A stretch of 64,000 nucleotides of DNA from Corynebacterium sp. CNJ-954 (GTDB lineage Bacteria > Actinomycetota > Actinomycetes > Mycobacteriales > Mycobacteriaceae): contig NZ_MKKI01000005.1 of assembly GCF_001942345.1 (NCBI RefSeq), positions 30,052-94,051 on the forward strand, written 5' to 3'. The number at the start of each line of letters is the position of its first letter. Within the stretch, counting starts at the first letter, position 1. Under the pieces are notes generated by a model. The model did not search any database, was not told where the DNA came from, and worked only from the letters and a program-made list of their open reading frames with translations. The translations under genes and the position numbers were made by a program. This document shows, in pieces, positions 48,953-57,602 of this stretch.

Positions 48953-49876
48953 GTGGACTACGAACTGGAACCCGAACGGCCGACGGACAATCCCCCGGCC
49001 GTCGACGACAGCTCCACCGAGCACCACGAGTCACTGCTCCGCGCCGAGGCTGCCCGCGCATCCCGGACCAACCGGGTCCTCGGCTCCTTTGTGGTCGCCG
49101 GCTTCGCCGCCGCCACCATCGTCGGCGTCGTCACATGGCAGAACGTCTCACCCAGCCACGACGACGGACCGGTCCCGGTTGAGGAGGCCGCCGCCGGCGG
49201 TTCACTGCCGTCGTCCGAGGAGAGCTCGACGGCGAACTCCGACGGAGATCAGCGGTCAACGGGGGCGACGTCACCGGACTCTGACGGATCGGATTCTGAC
49301 GGCAGGGCCCCTGTGCGTTCCTCCGACTCACGGAATGACCACGTCACGCCCTTGACCGCAGATCAGTACGCACCGCCGAACGCATGGAGCGGCGACCAGT
49401 TCGTCACCCCCGGCCAGTACCCGGCCGAGAACGAGGACACTGCCCGGGATGACGCGGGCGATTCCGCGGCGAACGGGGCCGACAGCGATACAGGCAGCGG
49501 GAACTCCGCCGAAAACACCACCGGCGAGAGCGACAACGGTGGCAGTTCACCGGAGCGTCCCTCGCTCACCGATCTCCTGCCCTCCATCCCAGGGATGCCG
49601 TCACTCCCCGGAAATGACGGGTCAGACAGCGACGATACGCCGGAAGACACCGGGGCGCCGGAGTCGACCGACCCCTCGGAACCGGTCGAGTCCACCAACC
49701 CTGCCGAGCCGACAGAGCCGACAGAGCCATCCGAGTCTGCGGCTCCCTCAGCGTCGGACAACCCCGGACGCCCCACCGGGGAACGCACACCGGGCGACAA
49801 CGGCACCACCGGCACACCGGACAGCCCGAATGACCCGGACGATGCGGTGACGGACACCACCGGCCCCACCCCCTGA
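48953..49876 (+). CDS. membrane-anchored disordered Ser/Asp/Glu/Pro-rich protein
   Basis: A 307-residue protein of no family known to me. GTG 48953 is chosen for its AAAGGAGG site five bases upstream. An acidic N-terminus (DYELEPERPTDN) of about 45 residues is followed by a single membrane helix (VLGSFVVAGFAAATIVGVVTW) and about 235 residues of low-complexity Ser, Asp, Gly, Glu, Thr and Pro outside the cell, including PAEPTEPTEPSES. Such tails often span the wall or are glycosylated. It converges with manA. The position between ahcY and manA suggests an envelope role, but this is only context. Confidence 0.72.
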   Translation: MDYELEPERPTDNPPAVDDSSTEHHESLLRAEAARASRTNRVLGSFVVAGFAAATIVGVVTWQNVSPSHDDGPVPVEEAAAGGSLPSSEESSTANSDGDQRSTGATSPDSDGSDSDGRAPVRSSDSRNDHVTPLTADQYAPPNAWSGDQFVTPGQYPAENEDTARDDAGDSAANGADSDTGSGNSAENTTGESDNGGSSPERPSLTDLLPSIPGMPSLPGNDGSDSDDTPEDTGAPESTDPSEPVESTNPAEPTEPTEPSESAAPSASDNPGRPTGERTPGDNGTTGTPDSPNDPDDAVTDTTGPTP

Positions 49877-49915
49877 CCGGTAGCCGACCGGAGAGGCAGA
49901 AAGCAGCGCTCTCTG

Positions 49916-51154
49916 TCAGCCCACCGTGGCGATGAAGAAGTGCCCGTGCCCGCTGGCGGTGACCCCCCTCGCTGAGGCTGGTACCCAGGCCGCCTGTCCC
50001 GGGGACAGACGGAGATCGTCCCCCCCGGTGCCCGCGACCACAACCTCACCCTGCACACCGAGCACGATGGCCGGCCCGTCGACACTGACTGCCTGCCCGT
50101 CCTCGACGGACCGCAACCGGAACTCAGGCACCGGGGTGGGGAAAACCCCGTCCTCCCTGGGCAGCTGCACAGGATCAGGGGTGGGCGTGAACTCCACGAC
50201 CTTCATCAGCTCCGGGACATCCACGTGCTTGGTGGTGAGCCCGCCGCGCAACACGTTGTCCGAGTTCGCCATGACCTCCACACCGGTCCCGTGAAGGTAG
50301 GCGTGGAGGTTGCCTGCGGAGAGGAACAGGGCCTGCCCCGGTTCCAGGACGACGTGGTTGAGCAGCAGGGAAACCAGGATCCCTGCATCCCCCGGGTGCT
50401 GCTCCGACAGATCCAGGGCAGCCTTGGCGGGACCACGCATCCAGTGCTCCGTCGCGGGCTCCGGCTGTCCGGTCAACGTCCTGCAGGCGTCCAGGACCGC
50501 GTCGATCAGTTCGTGCCTGCGGTGCGACGGCAGTGATATCCACGTCGTCACCAGCGCACGGAGCCCCTCGGAATCGCCCACCGCACCGTTCAGGAGCTCG
50601 GTGTAACGGCCCAGCTCCGGCACGTCCAACGCCTGGAGCAGACTCCGGGTGTCCTCCACCGGCCGGAACCCCGCAAGCGCCTCGAAGCGGGTGAGGGCGA
50701 CAAGCAGTTCCGGTTTGTGGTTGTCGTCTTTGTAGTTGCGCATGGGCGAACCTGCCGGAAGCCCGGCGGCGTTCTCCCGTGCGAACCCCTCCGCCGCCTG
50801 TTCTTTCGTCGGATGCGCCTGCAGGCTGAGCGCCTGGTCTGCGGCGAGCAGCTTCAGCAGGAACGGAAGTCGGCCGTCCGGCGCCGAGTCACCCAACTCG
50901 CCACGCGGATCCGCCGAGATCCGTTCCAGCAGGTCGGTCCCGTCCTGGGGCAACGTGCTGGGCGCCTCCGGGTGGGCCCCGAACCACAGTTCAGCCTCCG
51001 GGTGCGACGTCGGTGACGGCCGGCCGGTGAGTTCCGCCAGGGCCGTCCTGGAACCCCAGGGGTACGGCCTCAGGCACCCCTCCATGAGCGAAACACCGGA
51101 CCGGTCGATTCCACCGGCAACGGAACGGACCTCATTCGACGTCGTCTCAGGCAC
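49916..51154 (-). CDS. manA: mannose-6-phosphate isomerase, class I
   Basis: Up to 412 residues. The zinc site is LSLQAHPTKEQAAEGF with ligands Gln and His, plus Glu in NHKPELLVAL and His in LSAGNLHAYLHGTGVEVMANSDNVLRGGLTTKHV. It interconverts fructose-6-P and mannose-6-P, feeding mannosylation of lipoglycans and glycoproteins. GTG 51154 overlaps the manB stop by eight bases; an internal ATG at 51085 (MEGCLRPYPWGSRTALAEL) starts closer to the conserved family beginning and may be the true start. Co-transcribed with manB. Confidence 0.93.
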   Translation of the reverse strand: MPETTSNEVRSVAGGIDRSGVSLMEGCLRPYPWGSRTALAELTGRPSPTSHPEAELWFGAHPEAPSTLPQDGTDLLERISADPRGELGDSAPDGRLPFLLKLLAADQALSLQAHPTKEQAAEGFARENAAGLPAGSPMRNYKDDNHKPELLVALTRFEALAGFRPVEDTRSLLQALDVPELGRYTELLNGAVGDSEGLRALVTTWISLPSHRRHELIDAVLDACRTLTGQPEPATEHWMRGPAKAALDLSEQHPGDAGILVSLLLNHVVLEPGQALFLSAGNLHAYLHGTGVEVMANSDNVLRGGLTTKHVDVPELMKVVEFTPTPDPVQLPREDGVFPTPVPEFRLRSVEDGQAVSVDGPAIVLGVQGEVVVAGTGGDDLRLSPGQAAWVPASARGVTASGHGHFFIATVG

Positions 51155-52523
51155 GGATCACCGCCAGTGCCTTGTCGAGGACCTCCCTGACCCGTGCCCC
51201 GTCCGCAGCCTCGACGTTCAGACGGAGCAGCGGCTCGGTGTTGGACGCACGGACGTTGAACCACGCACCGTCCGACAGTTCCACGGTCACCCCGTCGAGC
51301 TCGTCGGTGCCCACGGTCTCGTCCGCGAACGCCTCGACGACGGCAGCGGTACGCCCCTGCTGGTCGGCGACTTCCGAGTTGACCTCCCCGGACGCCTCAT
51401 AGCGGTCGTAGGCCTGCTTGAGTTCCGAGAGCGGACGTTCCTGGCCGCCGAGGGTGGCCAGGACGTGGAGCGCGGCGAGCATGCCGGAATCGGCGTTGAA
51501 GAAGTCGGAGAAGTAGTAGTGGGCGGAGTGCTCCCCACCGAACACCGCGTTCTCCTCGGCCATCTGGGCCTTGATGAACGAGTGTCCGACCCGGGTACGC
51601 ACGGGGGTTCCGCCGTGCTCCCGCACGATCTCGGGGACGGCCTTGGAGGTGATCAGGTTGTGGATGATCGTGGCGCCGGGGTGCTGGTCCAGGTAGCGCT
51701 CGGCGATGATGCCGCAGATCGCGGACGGGGAGACAGGGTCACCCTGCTCATCGACGATGAAGCAGCGGTCGGCGTCACCGTCGAAGGCGATACCGAGATC
51801 CGCGCCCTGGGCGACCGTGTACTTCTGCAGGTCGACGAGGTTCTCCGGGGCCAGGGGGTTGGCTTCGTGGTTCGGGAAGGTCCCGTCCAGCTCGAAGTAG
51901 AGGTCGCGGATCGTCAACGGCAGGCCGGAGCCCTCACCGAGCACCGCCGGAACAGTGAGTCCGCCCATACCGTTGCCTGCGTCGACGGCGACGGTGAGCG
52001 GCCGGATGTCCAACGGCACCAGGTCGTGGAGGAAGGCGGCGTAGTCGGTGAGGACGTCACGGTTCGTGCCGGTCCCGGCGGTACCGTCGTAGGACGGCAC
52101 GCCGTCGACCAGCATGTCGGAGATCTCCGCCAGACCGGTCTCCTGTCCGACCGGGCGGGCACCGGAGCGGCACAGCTTGATGCCGTTGTAGCGGGCGGGA
52201 TTGTGGGATGCGGTGAACATCGCACCCGGGCAGTCCATGGTCCCTGAGGCGAAGTAGAGCTCGTCAGTGGAGGTCAGGCCGAGGGAGACCGTGTCGAGGC
52301 CCTGACTGCGGACGCCTTCGGCGAAGGCGTCGGACAGGCCCGGGGAGCTGTCGCGCATATCGTGTCCGATGACGACACGGGCCGCCCCTTCTCCTCTCAT
52401 GAGCAGTCCGAAAGCGGCCCCGGTGTCCCGGACGAGGTCGGCGTCGATGCCGTCACCCACGACGCCGCGGACGTCGTAGGCCTTGATGACGGAGGCGATG
52501 GCCTCCCGGTCGCGCTGTGTCAT
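51147..52523 (-). CDS. manB: phosphomannomutase/phosphoglucomutase
   Basis: A 458-residue alpha-D-phosphohexomutase. The phosphoserine loop is MFTASHNPARYNGIKL, the metal loop is GIAFDGDADRCFIVDE, the sugar-specificity loop is FGGEHSAHYYFSDF, and the phosphate-binding end is NVRASNTEPLLRLNVEA. It makes mannose-1-P for GDP-mannose. ATG 52523 follows AGGAGAG. It is followed by manA in an overlapping arrangement and preceded by the DUF3499 gene, as in M. tuberculosis (Rv3258c-Rv3255c). Confidence 0.95.
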   Translation of the reverse strand: MTQRDREAIASVIKAYDVRGVVGDGIDADLVRDTGAAFGLLMRGEGAARVVIGHDMRDSSPGLSDAFAEGVRSQGLDTVSLGLTSTDELYFASGTMDCPGAMFTASHNPARYNGIKLCRSGARPVGQETGLAEISDMLVDGVPSYDGTAGTGTNRDVLTDYAAFLHDLVPLDIRPLTVAVDAGNGMGGLTVPAVLGEGSGLPLTIRDLYFELDGTFPNHEANPLAPENLVDLQKYTVAQGADLGIAFDGDADRCFIVDEQGDPVSPSAICGIIAERYLDQHPGATIIHNLITSKAVPEIVREHGGTPVRTRVGHSFIKAQMAEENAVFGGEHSAHYYFSDFFNADSGMLAALHVLATLGGQERPLSELKQAYDRYEASGEVNSEVADQQGRTAAVVEAFADETVGTDELDGVTVELSDGAWFNVRASNTEPLLRLNVEAADGARVREVLDKALAVIRA

Positions 52524-52550
52524 GTCAACTCTCCTGGTGTTCTGTTTGGA

Positions 52551-53075
52551 TCATTCGCCGTCGTAGTGCACTGCGCGCAGATGGCGCTGCGGGGCTCGTC
52601 CCGGCAGATTCCGCCGTGAGGGGTGATGGCCGGACGGTTGCGGGATGTCGGTGCGACGGACGACCCGGGACACCGGCCGTCTCTTCGCCGACGTGAGCGG
52701 GTCTGTGTCACTGACACCGCCGACTCCGTCCTCCAGTGCCGCGGCGAGGGCCTGCATCTCCTCGTCGGTGAAGTCATCGTCGCCGATGTCGCCGATGTCC
52801 CGGATATCACCGATGTCGGTGCCGGGACCGGTGAACGCGGCCACCGGGACAGAAACCTCCGGGGACGGATCCTCCGTACGTTGCAGCCCCCATCCTTCGG
52901 GCACGGTCAACCTGGAGAGGTGACGGTCACACAGGTCCCAGCTGTGCGGATCGTCTCCGGGCTCCAGGGGGTTGACGGTCGCCGTGCGGGCGGCATAGTT
53001 GTAACGCAGGGTGGCGATCGCACGGTTGCCGCAGCCGGGCCTGGAACACTGTCGGTAGTCAGTCACGGCCACCAT
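52551..53075 (-). CDS. DUF3499 family protein (putative zinc-binding)
   Basis: A 174-residue protein. Residues 1-75 are the DUF3499 core: YRQCSRPGCGNRAIATLRYNYAARTATVNPL, then SWDLCDRHLSRLTVPEGW. The CSRPGC and CDRH pairs suggest one zinc. The remainder is variable: a run of short repeats GDIRDIGDIGDDDF is followed by a basic Pro/Arg-rich end. Start ATG 53075 gives the conserved N-terminus; GTG 53072 or 53066 are alternatives. It precedes manB by 27 bases. Function unknown. Confidence 0.82.
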   Translation of the reverse strand: MVAVTDYRQCSRPGCGNRAIATLRYNYAARTATVNPLEPGDDPHSWDLCDRHLSRLTVPEGWGLQRTEDPSPEVSVPVAAFTGPGTDIGDIRDIGDIGDDDFTDEEMQALAAALEDGVGGVSDTDPLTSAKRRPVSRVVRRTDIPQPSGHHPSRRNLPGRAPQRHLRAVHYDGE

Positions 53076-53163
53076 CCTAGTCCGCGACACAGCCGGAGTG
53101 CCGGACGACTCGGCCGCCTGTCGGACTCGGGCATGCCCCGCAGGGCGGTCTAGGATCGGATCC

Positions 53164-53708
53164 ATGACCCGTCCCCCCTCTCCCTCCGCTGGTCCCGACA
53201 GTCCGGGCGTTCCGGGCACGACGCCGGTCAAACGCGAGGCAGCGCCCGGCCATCCGGCCAGAGCACTGACCAGGGACACCCGCGGCCGTGGCTCCGCGGC
53301 GTGCTGATGCCGAAACTGCCGCGCTACGCCACCCGTGCGGAGATCTTCGACGCCGCTGTCCTGGACACGTACGCCCCGGTGCTCGACCGGTTCGGCGAAC
53401 GGCTCGACGGTCTCGACGTCGCGATCGACCTCGTCCCGCGGATGAGACTGGACTCCACCACCGCCCGGTGGTCGGATGAGGTCGCGGCGGACGGCCCCGT
53501 ACCGTTGGGCCGGCTTGTCCCGGCCGGCGTCGATGAGGCGGGGTCCCCCACCCGGCCCCGGTTGATCATCTTCCGGCGACCGATCGAACAGCGCTCCACC
53601 GACCGGATGGACACGGAGGAGTGGCTGAGGTTCGTCATAGCCCGCCTGGTGGCGACTTATCTCAACGTGGCACCGGAGGTCATCGACCCCGGTTTCCGCT
53701 GGGACTGA
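53164..53708 (+). CDS. Rv3259-like 'metallopeptidase family' protein, broken by a one-base frameshift
   Basis: About 182 residues across two frames. The first (ATG 53164, MTRPPSPSAGPD) ends DTRGRG-SAAC-stop. Adding one C at about 53293 (GGCTCC to GGCCTCC) gives RDTRGRGLRGVLMPKLPRYATRAEIFD, and the second frame continues to 53708, which fits the 'RDRHGRGLRGP' start of this family. The zinc motif HExxH expected of the broader zincin_1 group is absent; the C-terminal segment reads FVIARLVATYLNVAPEVIDPGF. The actinobacterial branch seems to lack catalysis, so the name may mislead. Divergent from DUF3499 and convergent with whiB2. Confidence 0.72.
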
Positions 53709-53741
53709 CGAGGCCTGAGGAGCCGGGTGGGCTGAGGAGAA

Positions 53742-54164
53742 TCAGCCGAGGCGCTTCTTGAGACGCCGACGCTCGCGCTCGGAAAGTCCGCCCCAGATCC
53801 CGAAGCGCTCGTCGTGCTCGAGCGCGTACTCAAGGCACTCGTCCCGGACACCGCAGGCCCGGCAGATGCGCTTGGCCTCGCGGGTCGAACCGCCCTTCTC
53901 AGGGAAGAATGCCTCCGGGTCGGTCTGGGCGCAGAGGGCCTGTTCCTGCCAGTCCTGCTCGACCGCATCGAAGAGGAGGTCGAAATCCTCCGTCAGGTCG
54001 GAGAAAGCACTGGGAGTGTAGTCGTCGATGCCACCCCTGAGGAGGTCGGGCAGCTCTCCCGACGTGCCGGAGTCACTCACCTGACCGGAACGGGCATCGT
54101 CACCGTCCACGGCTGCGGACCCCTCCGAGAAGGGACCACGAAAGGCGTCCGCCGGGTTGTCCAC
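53742..54164 (-). CDS. whiB2: WhiB2/WhmD-type iron-sulphur septation regulator (WhcD-like)
   Basis: A 140-residue Wbl protein. An acidic N-terminal part of about 60 residues is followed by the cluster cysteines in QALCAQTDPEAFFP and RICRACGVRDECLEYAL, then the G(I/V)WGG turn (FGIWGGLSERERRRLKKRLG) that ends the protein. The WhiB2/WhmD group controls cell division. GTG 54164 is chosen because GAGGAG lies seven bases upstream and the longer frame (from 54281) covers the promoter. Upstream are a TTGACG/TGTAAT promoter and three MtrA-like repeats. Confidence 0.93.
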   Translation of the reverse strand: MDNPADAFRGPFSEGSAAVDGDDARSGQVSDSGTSGELPDLLRGGIDDYTPSAFSDLTEDFDLLFDAVEQDWQEQALCAQTDPEAFFPEKGGSTREAKRICRACGVRDECLEYALEHDERFGIWGGLSERERRRLKKRLG

Positions 54165-54225
54165 CGTTGTCTCCTCACTGAAATCCGCCGTGCCGGGTTC
54201 CCACCGGCCTCTACCTACAGGAAAG

Positions 54226-54254
54226 ATTACACACGGGTAATTCCATAGCGTCAA
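54226..54254 (-). promoter_or_regulatory. candidate whiB2 promoter
   Basis: On the reverse strand -35 TTGACG (54254-54249), a 17-base spacer, and -10 TGTAAT (54231-54226) form a good housekeeping promoter. The transcript would start near 54219, giving a 5' leader of about 55 bases. The rest of the 307-base gap up to 54471, apart from the repeats at 54284-54310, shows only a short AT-rich stretch near 54425-54445. Confidence 0.6.
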
Positions 54255-54283
54255 CCTTTCGACCAGGACATAAAGTCCCATGC

Positions 54284-54310
54284 GTCACACCAGTCACACG
54301 AGTTACGCAA
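54284..54310. promoter_or_regulatory. three tandem MtrA-like 9-mers upstream of whiB2
   Basis: Forward-strand GTCACACCA, GTCACACGA and GTTACGCAA follow one another without gaps. Direct repeats of GTCACA/GTAAC-type 9-mers are the known MtrA recognition pattern. The array is centred about 78 bases before the predicted whiB2 transcription start, a position suited to activation. Confidence 0.55.
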
Positions 54311-54471
54311 TACAGCCCTTGAGACGCATTCACAGTGTTCTGACAGGCACGACATGGGCCAACTCACACAGGAAGCACCACTACATGTAGACGATTGGGG
54401 CCGTATTCGACCCCCGAAGCCACAAGATATCGAAATATTTTCACTCAGCGCGGGCCCGCCCCGTACGGGGG

Positions 54472-55602
54472 TCAGACGTCACTGCTGAAGCGCAGTCCTC
54501 CGTCAGGGAGCGTCACGCCCGGCCACACCCGGGCGCCGCCCTGCAGCTCACACCGGGCCCCGACAACGGCGCCCTCCCCCACCACGGCATCGCGCAGATG
54601 GGCACGTGCCCCGATCCGTGCTCCGGCGGCGACCACACAACGCTCCACGGTGGCCCCCGCCTCGATCTCCACGCCGTCGAAAACCACCGAGGTGTCCACC
54701 CGTGCGCCCGCACCGATCTCAGCGCCGCGGCCGATCACCGTCCCACCGAGCAGCAGTGCACCGCCGGCGATGGCCGCAGACTCGTCGACGAGCGCCTCGC
54801 CGTTGCGTCCCGCCAGCAGCGGGGACGGGGCGATACCACGCACCAGATCCGAGGAGCCGCGGACGAAGTCGTCCGGAGTCCCCAGGTCCCGCCAGTACGC
54901 CTGGTCGACGTGACCGTACAGCCGGTGGCCCTTGACGAGAAGGTCGGGGAAGACGTCACGTTCCACCGAGACGACCCGGTTCTCCGGGATCGACTCGATG
55001 ATCTCACGCTGGAAGACGTAGCATCCGGCGTTGATCTGGTCGGTGGGCGGGTCCTCCGCCTTCTCCAGGAACGCTTCCACCCGGCCGTCCCCCGCCGTCG
55101 GCACACACCCGAATGCGCGTGGGTCCGCCACCCGGAGAAGGTGGAGACTCACGTCCGCGGCATTGTCGACGTGCGTCCGCAGCACGGCGTTGAGGTCCGT
55201 CCCACCGAGAATGTCACCGTTGAAGATCATGGCCCTGTCGTGCCGCAGGTGCGACAACACGTTACGGATGCCGCCGCCGGTGCCGAGGGGAGAGTCCTCG
55301 ACAACGTACTCGATCTCCAGGCCGAGCTCGGATCCGTCGCCGAAATGCTCCTCAAAGACCTCCGCCTTGAAAGAGGTGCCCAGCACGACGTGGGTCATCC
55401 CCGCTTCCCGGATCCGCGCCAGCAGATGCTGGAGGAACGGGTAGCCCGCCACCGGGAGCATCGGCTTGGGGATGGAGTTGGTCAGGGGTCGCAGACGCGT
55501 GCCCTTACCACCGACGAGAATCACGGCGTCGGTGTCGGCGGCGAGGTCTGATGTCGTGTCAGGGGTCGAGGGTGAGGGGTTGTCTCGTTCGTCACTGTTC
55601 AC
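54472..55602 (-). CDS. mannose-1-phosphate guanylyltransferase-type sugar nucleotidyltransferase
   Basis: A 376-residue protein. The nucleotidyltransferase domain starts with AVILVGGKGTRLRPLTNSIPKPMLPVAGYPFLQH and includes FNGDILGGTDLNAV and the metal-binding region. The C-terminal 90 residues are hexapeptide repeats of a left-handed beta-helix (GRGAEIGAGARVDTSVVFDGVEIEAGATVERC). By position and architecture it matches Rv3264c (GDP-mannose synthesis) and C. glutamicum 'rmlA2', so substrate is either mannose-1-P/GTP or glucose-1-P/dTTP; GDP-mannose is favoured by the nearby manA-manB. It is transcribed after wbbL. Confidence 0.88.
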   Translation of the reverse strand: MNSDERDNPSPSTPDTTSDLAADTDAVILVGGKGTRLRPLTNSIPKPMLPVAGYPFLQHLLARIREAGMTHVVLGTSFKAEVFEEHFGDGSELGLEIEYVVEDSPLGTGGGIRNVLSHLRHDRAMIFNGDILGGTDLNAVLRTHVDNAADVSLHLLRVADPRAFGCVPTAGDGRVEAFLEKAEDPPTDQINAGCYVFQREIIESIPENRVVSVERDVFPDLLVKGHRLYGHVDQAYWRDLGTPDDFVRGSSDLVRGIAPSPLLAGRNGEALVDESAAIAGGALLLGGTVIGRGAEIGAGARVDTSVVFDGVEIEAGATVERCVVAAGARIGARAHLRDAVVGEGAVVGARCELQGGARVWPGVTLPDGGLRFSSDV

Positions 55603-55638
55603 CCTTGGGAGGTTATCTGACGGAATGCAGTTCAGCAG

Positions 55639-56517
55639 TCAACGGCGCGCCCGCTTCGCCAGCGCGACAGCGACGACCCCCCTGAGCTTCAACCCCGCCC
55701 ACAACGCCGCACGCACGGGAGCCTGCCACCAGGCCGACAGCCGGTCAGCCTGGAAGCGGTAGGCACTGTCGTGATGCGCCGGCAAGGTGATCTCAGGATG
55801 CTTGCCGGCGGAATGACCTTTGGCATGCGTGATCTCCGCGGAGGGGGTGAACACGTTCTCCCACCCAGCGCGTGACAACCGGTCGCCCAGGTCGACGTCC
55901 TCCATGTACATGAAGTAGCGCTCGTCGAAACCACCGACCGCATCGAACGCCTCCCACCGCAGGAGCTGGCAGGACCCGGACAACCAGCCGGACGTCCTCT
56001 CCTCATCCATCACGGCGTCCGCAAGATACCGGCGGGTGAACGGATTGTTCTTCCATACCGGCGCCAGAAGTGCGTGACCGATACCCGCACCGAGCGTCGG
56101 TACCGACCGTGCCGACGGATAGACGCTCCCGTCCACCTCACGGATGAGAGGGCCCACGGCGCCGGCACGGGGATGACGGCGTGCCGTTTCCACCATCCGG
56201 TCGATCGCCCCTGAATCGAAGACGACGTCGGGGTTGGAGATCACCAGGAACTCACCGTCGATCTCCCCTGCCTCCCGGCGTGCGCGCAACGACTCCACCC
56301 CGGCGTTCATCCCGGCGCCGTAGCCGATGTTTCCCCCGGTACGGAGCAACTCGACCCCGTCCCGGTCCGCCGCGGCTTCCGGCGCCCCGTCGGTGGAGCC
56401 GTTGTCCGCCATCACCACGACGGCGCCCTGGTCGGTGGCCTCCGGCACAGAGTCCAGGAATCGGGTGAGGTACTCCCCCGGCGAGTAGGTGACGGTGATG
56501 ACGGCGATCGGTTTCAC
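55639..56517 (-). CDS. wbbL: dTDP-rhamnosyltransferase WbbL (GT2)
   Basis: A 292-residue GT-A glycosyltransferase: AVITVTYSPGEYLTRFLDSVPE, VVMADNGSTDGAPEAA, NIGYGAGMNAGV, the DxD-like LVISNPDVVFD, and YFMYMEDVDLGDRLSRAGW (catalytic ED). It adds rhamnose to the GlcNAc-pyrophosphoryl-decaprenol linker that joins arabinogalactan to peptidoglycan. This linker step is essential in mycobacteria. It is six bases after rmlD, whose product makes its donor, and 36 bases before the nucleotidyltransferase gene. Confidence 0.92.
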   Translation of the reverse strand: MKPIAVITVTYSPGEYLTRFLDSVPEATDQGAVVVMADNGSTDGAPEAAADRDGVELLRTGGNIGYGAGMNAGVESLRARREAGEIDGEFLVISNPDVVFDSGAIDRMVETARRHPRAGAVGPLIREVDGSVYPSARSVPTLGAGIGHALLAPVWKNNPFTRRYLADAVMDEERTSGWLSGSCQLLRWEAFDAVGGFDERYFMYMEDVDLGDRLSRAGWENVFTPSAEITHAKGHSAGKHPEITLPAHHDSAYRFQADRLSAWWQAPVRAALWAGLKLRGVVAVALAKRARR

Positions 56518-56523
56518 GGGAGT

Positions 56524-57405
56524 TCACCCTAGCCGAAAACCCGCCCCGAGTCCCCGTCTCAGGCTGTCCCGCCAGTCCGGCGGCGTCCGTCCCACCGTGG
56601 TGGACCAGGGCTCCAGGTCCAGGACCGACCACGGGGGACGTGCAGCGGGTGTCGGCCAGTCCCGTGTGGCGCAGGGTGCCACCCGGGCCGGATCGTGACC
56701 GCTGTACCGGAACACCTCCCTGGCGAGTCCGCACCACGACACCGGCTCCCCGGAATTGGTGACGTTGAGGATGCCCGGCGGCACCTCGGCGTGCGCCAGT
56801 GCCCACAGCTCCTCAGCGAGATCCGGTGCATAGGTGGGGCGTCCCACCTGATCGTCGACGACGCGTGGGTCCACCCCGTTCTCTGCCAGCGTGGCCATCA
56901 CCGAGACGAAGTCCCGCCCGGGGGCTTCAGGCCCCGACCAGACCCAGGACGTCCTCACGACGGTACCTCCGGCTGCGAGGACCGCCTGCTCCCCCTCACT
57001 CTTCGTCCGTCCGTACTCGTTGGCGGGGTGGACGGGGTCGTCCGGACGCCAGCCACGTCCGCCGTCCGGGGCGGACCCGGAGAACACGTAGTCCGTGGAG
57101 ATGTGGATGAACGCCACACCCGCATCGGCTGCGGCCCGGGCCAGTTCACCGGGTGCGACGGCGTTGACGGCCTCGACGGTACGACGGTTCGTCACATCCT
57201 CCGCACCATCCACGTCCGTCCACGCCGCCGTGTTGATCATCACGTCCGGGCGGTCTCCGCCTGCGAAGAGGGATGAGGCCGCCGCTCTGAAACCTGCCGT
57301 CCCCGCACCCGACAGGTCGAGCTCTGCTCGCGTGACCCCCTCTCCACCCAGCGCCACAACACACCGCCCCACCTGGCCATGTGCGCCGGTCACTATTACC
57401 TTCAC
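56524..57405 (-). CDS. rmlD: dTDP-4-dehydrorhamnose reductase
   Basis: A 293-residue extended SDR: nucleotide loop VKVIVTGAHGQVGRCVV, DLSGAGTAGF, DVMINTAAWTDVDGAED, FIHISTDYVFSG, and the catalytic YxxxK (EYGRTKSEGE). It catalyses the last step of dTDP-L-rhamnose synthesis using NADPH. GTG 57405 is preferred (AGGAG ten bases upstream, and the conserved KVIVTG start); an upstream extension is not conserved. It leads the rmlD-wbbL-nucleotidyltransferase operon and is divergent from the LCP gene. Confidence 0.93.
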   Translation of the reverse strand: MKVIVTGAHGQVGRCVVALGGEGVTRAELDLSGAGTAGFRAAASSLFAGGDRPDVMINTAAWTDVDGAEDVTNRRTVEAVNAVAPGELARAAADAGVAFIHISTDYVFSGSAPDGGRGWRPDDPVHPANEYGRTKSEGEQAVLAAGGTVVRTSWVWSGPEAPGRDFVSVMATLAENGVDPRVVDDQVGRPTYAPDLAEELWALAHAEVPPGILNVTNSGEPVSWCGLAREVFRYSGHDPARVAPCATRDWPTPAARPPWSVLDLEPWSTTVGRTPPDWRDSLRRGLGAGFRLG

Positions 57406-57602
57406 TGTGGAAAAACTCCTGTCTTGACGGCCGCGGACACCGGTGCAACGACACCTCGGCACACCTTAGGATCGGCACCGACTCTACTCGGACATACACA
57501 TCGACCGGTCCCACGATCACGGTAACCGCCCTGACAACTAGTAGAGTCCCCTCTGTCCCTGTATCTAGTACTGACATCCCGAACACCGCCGAAAGGTCTG
57601 GA

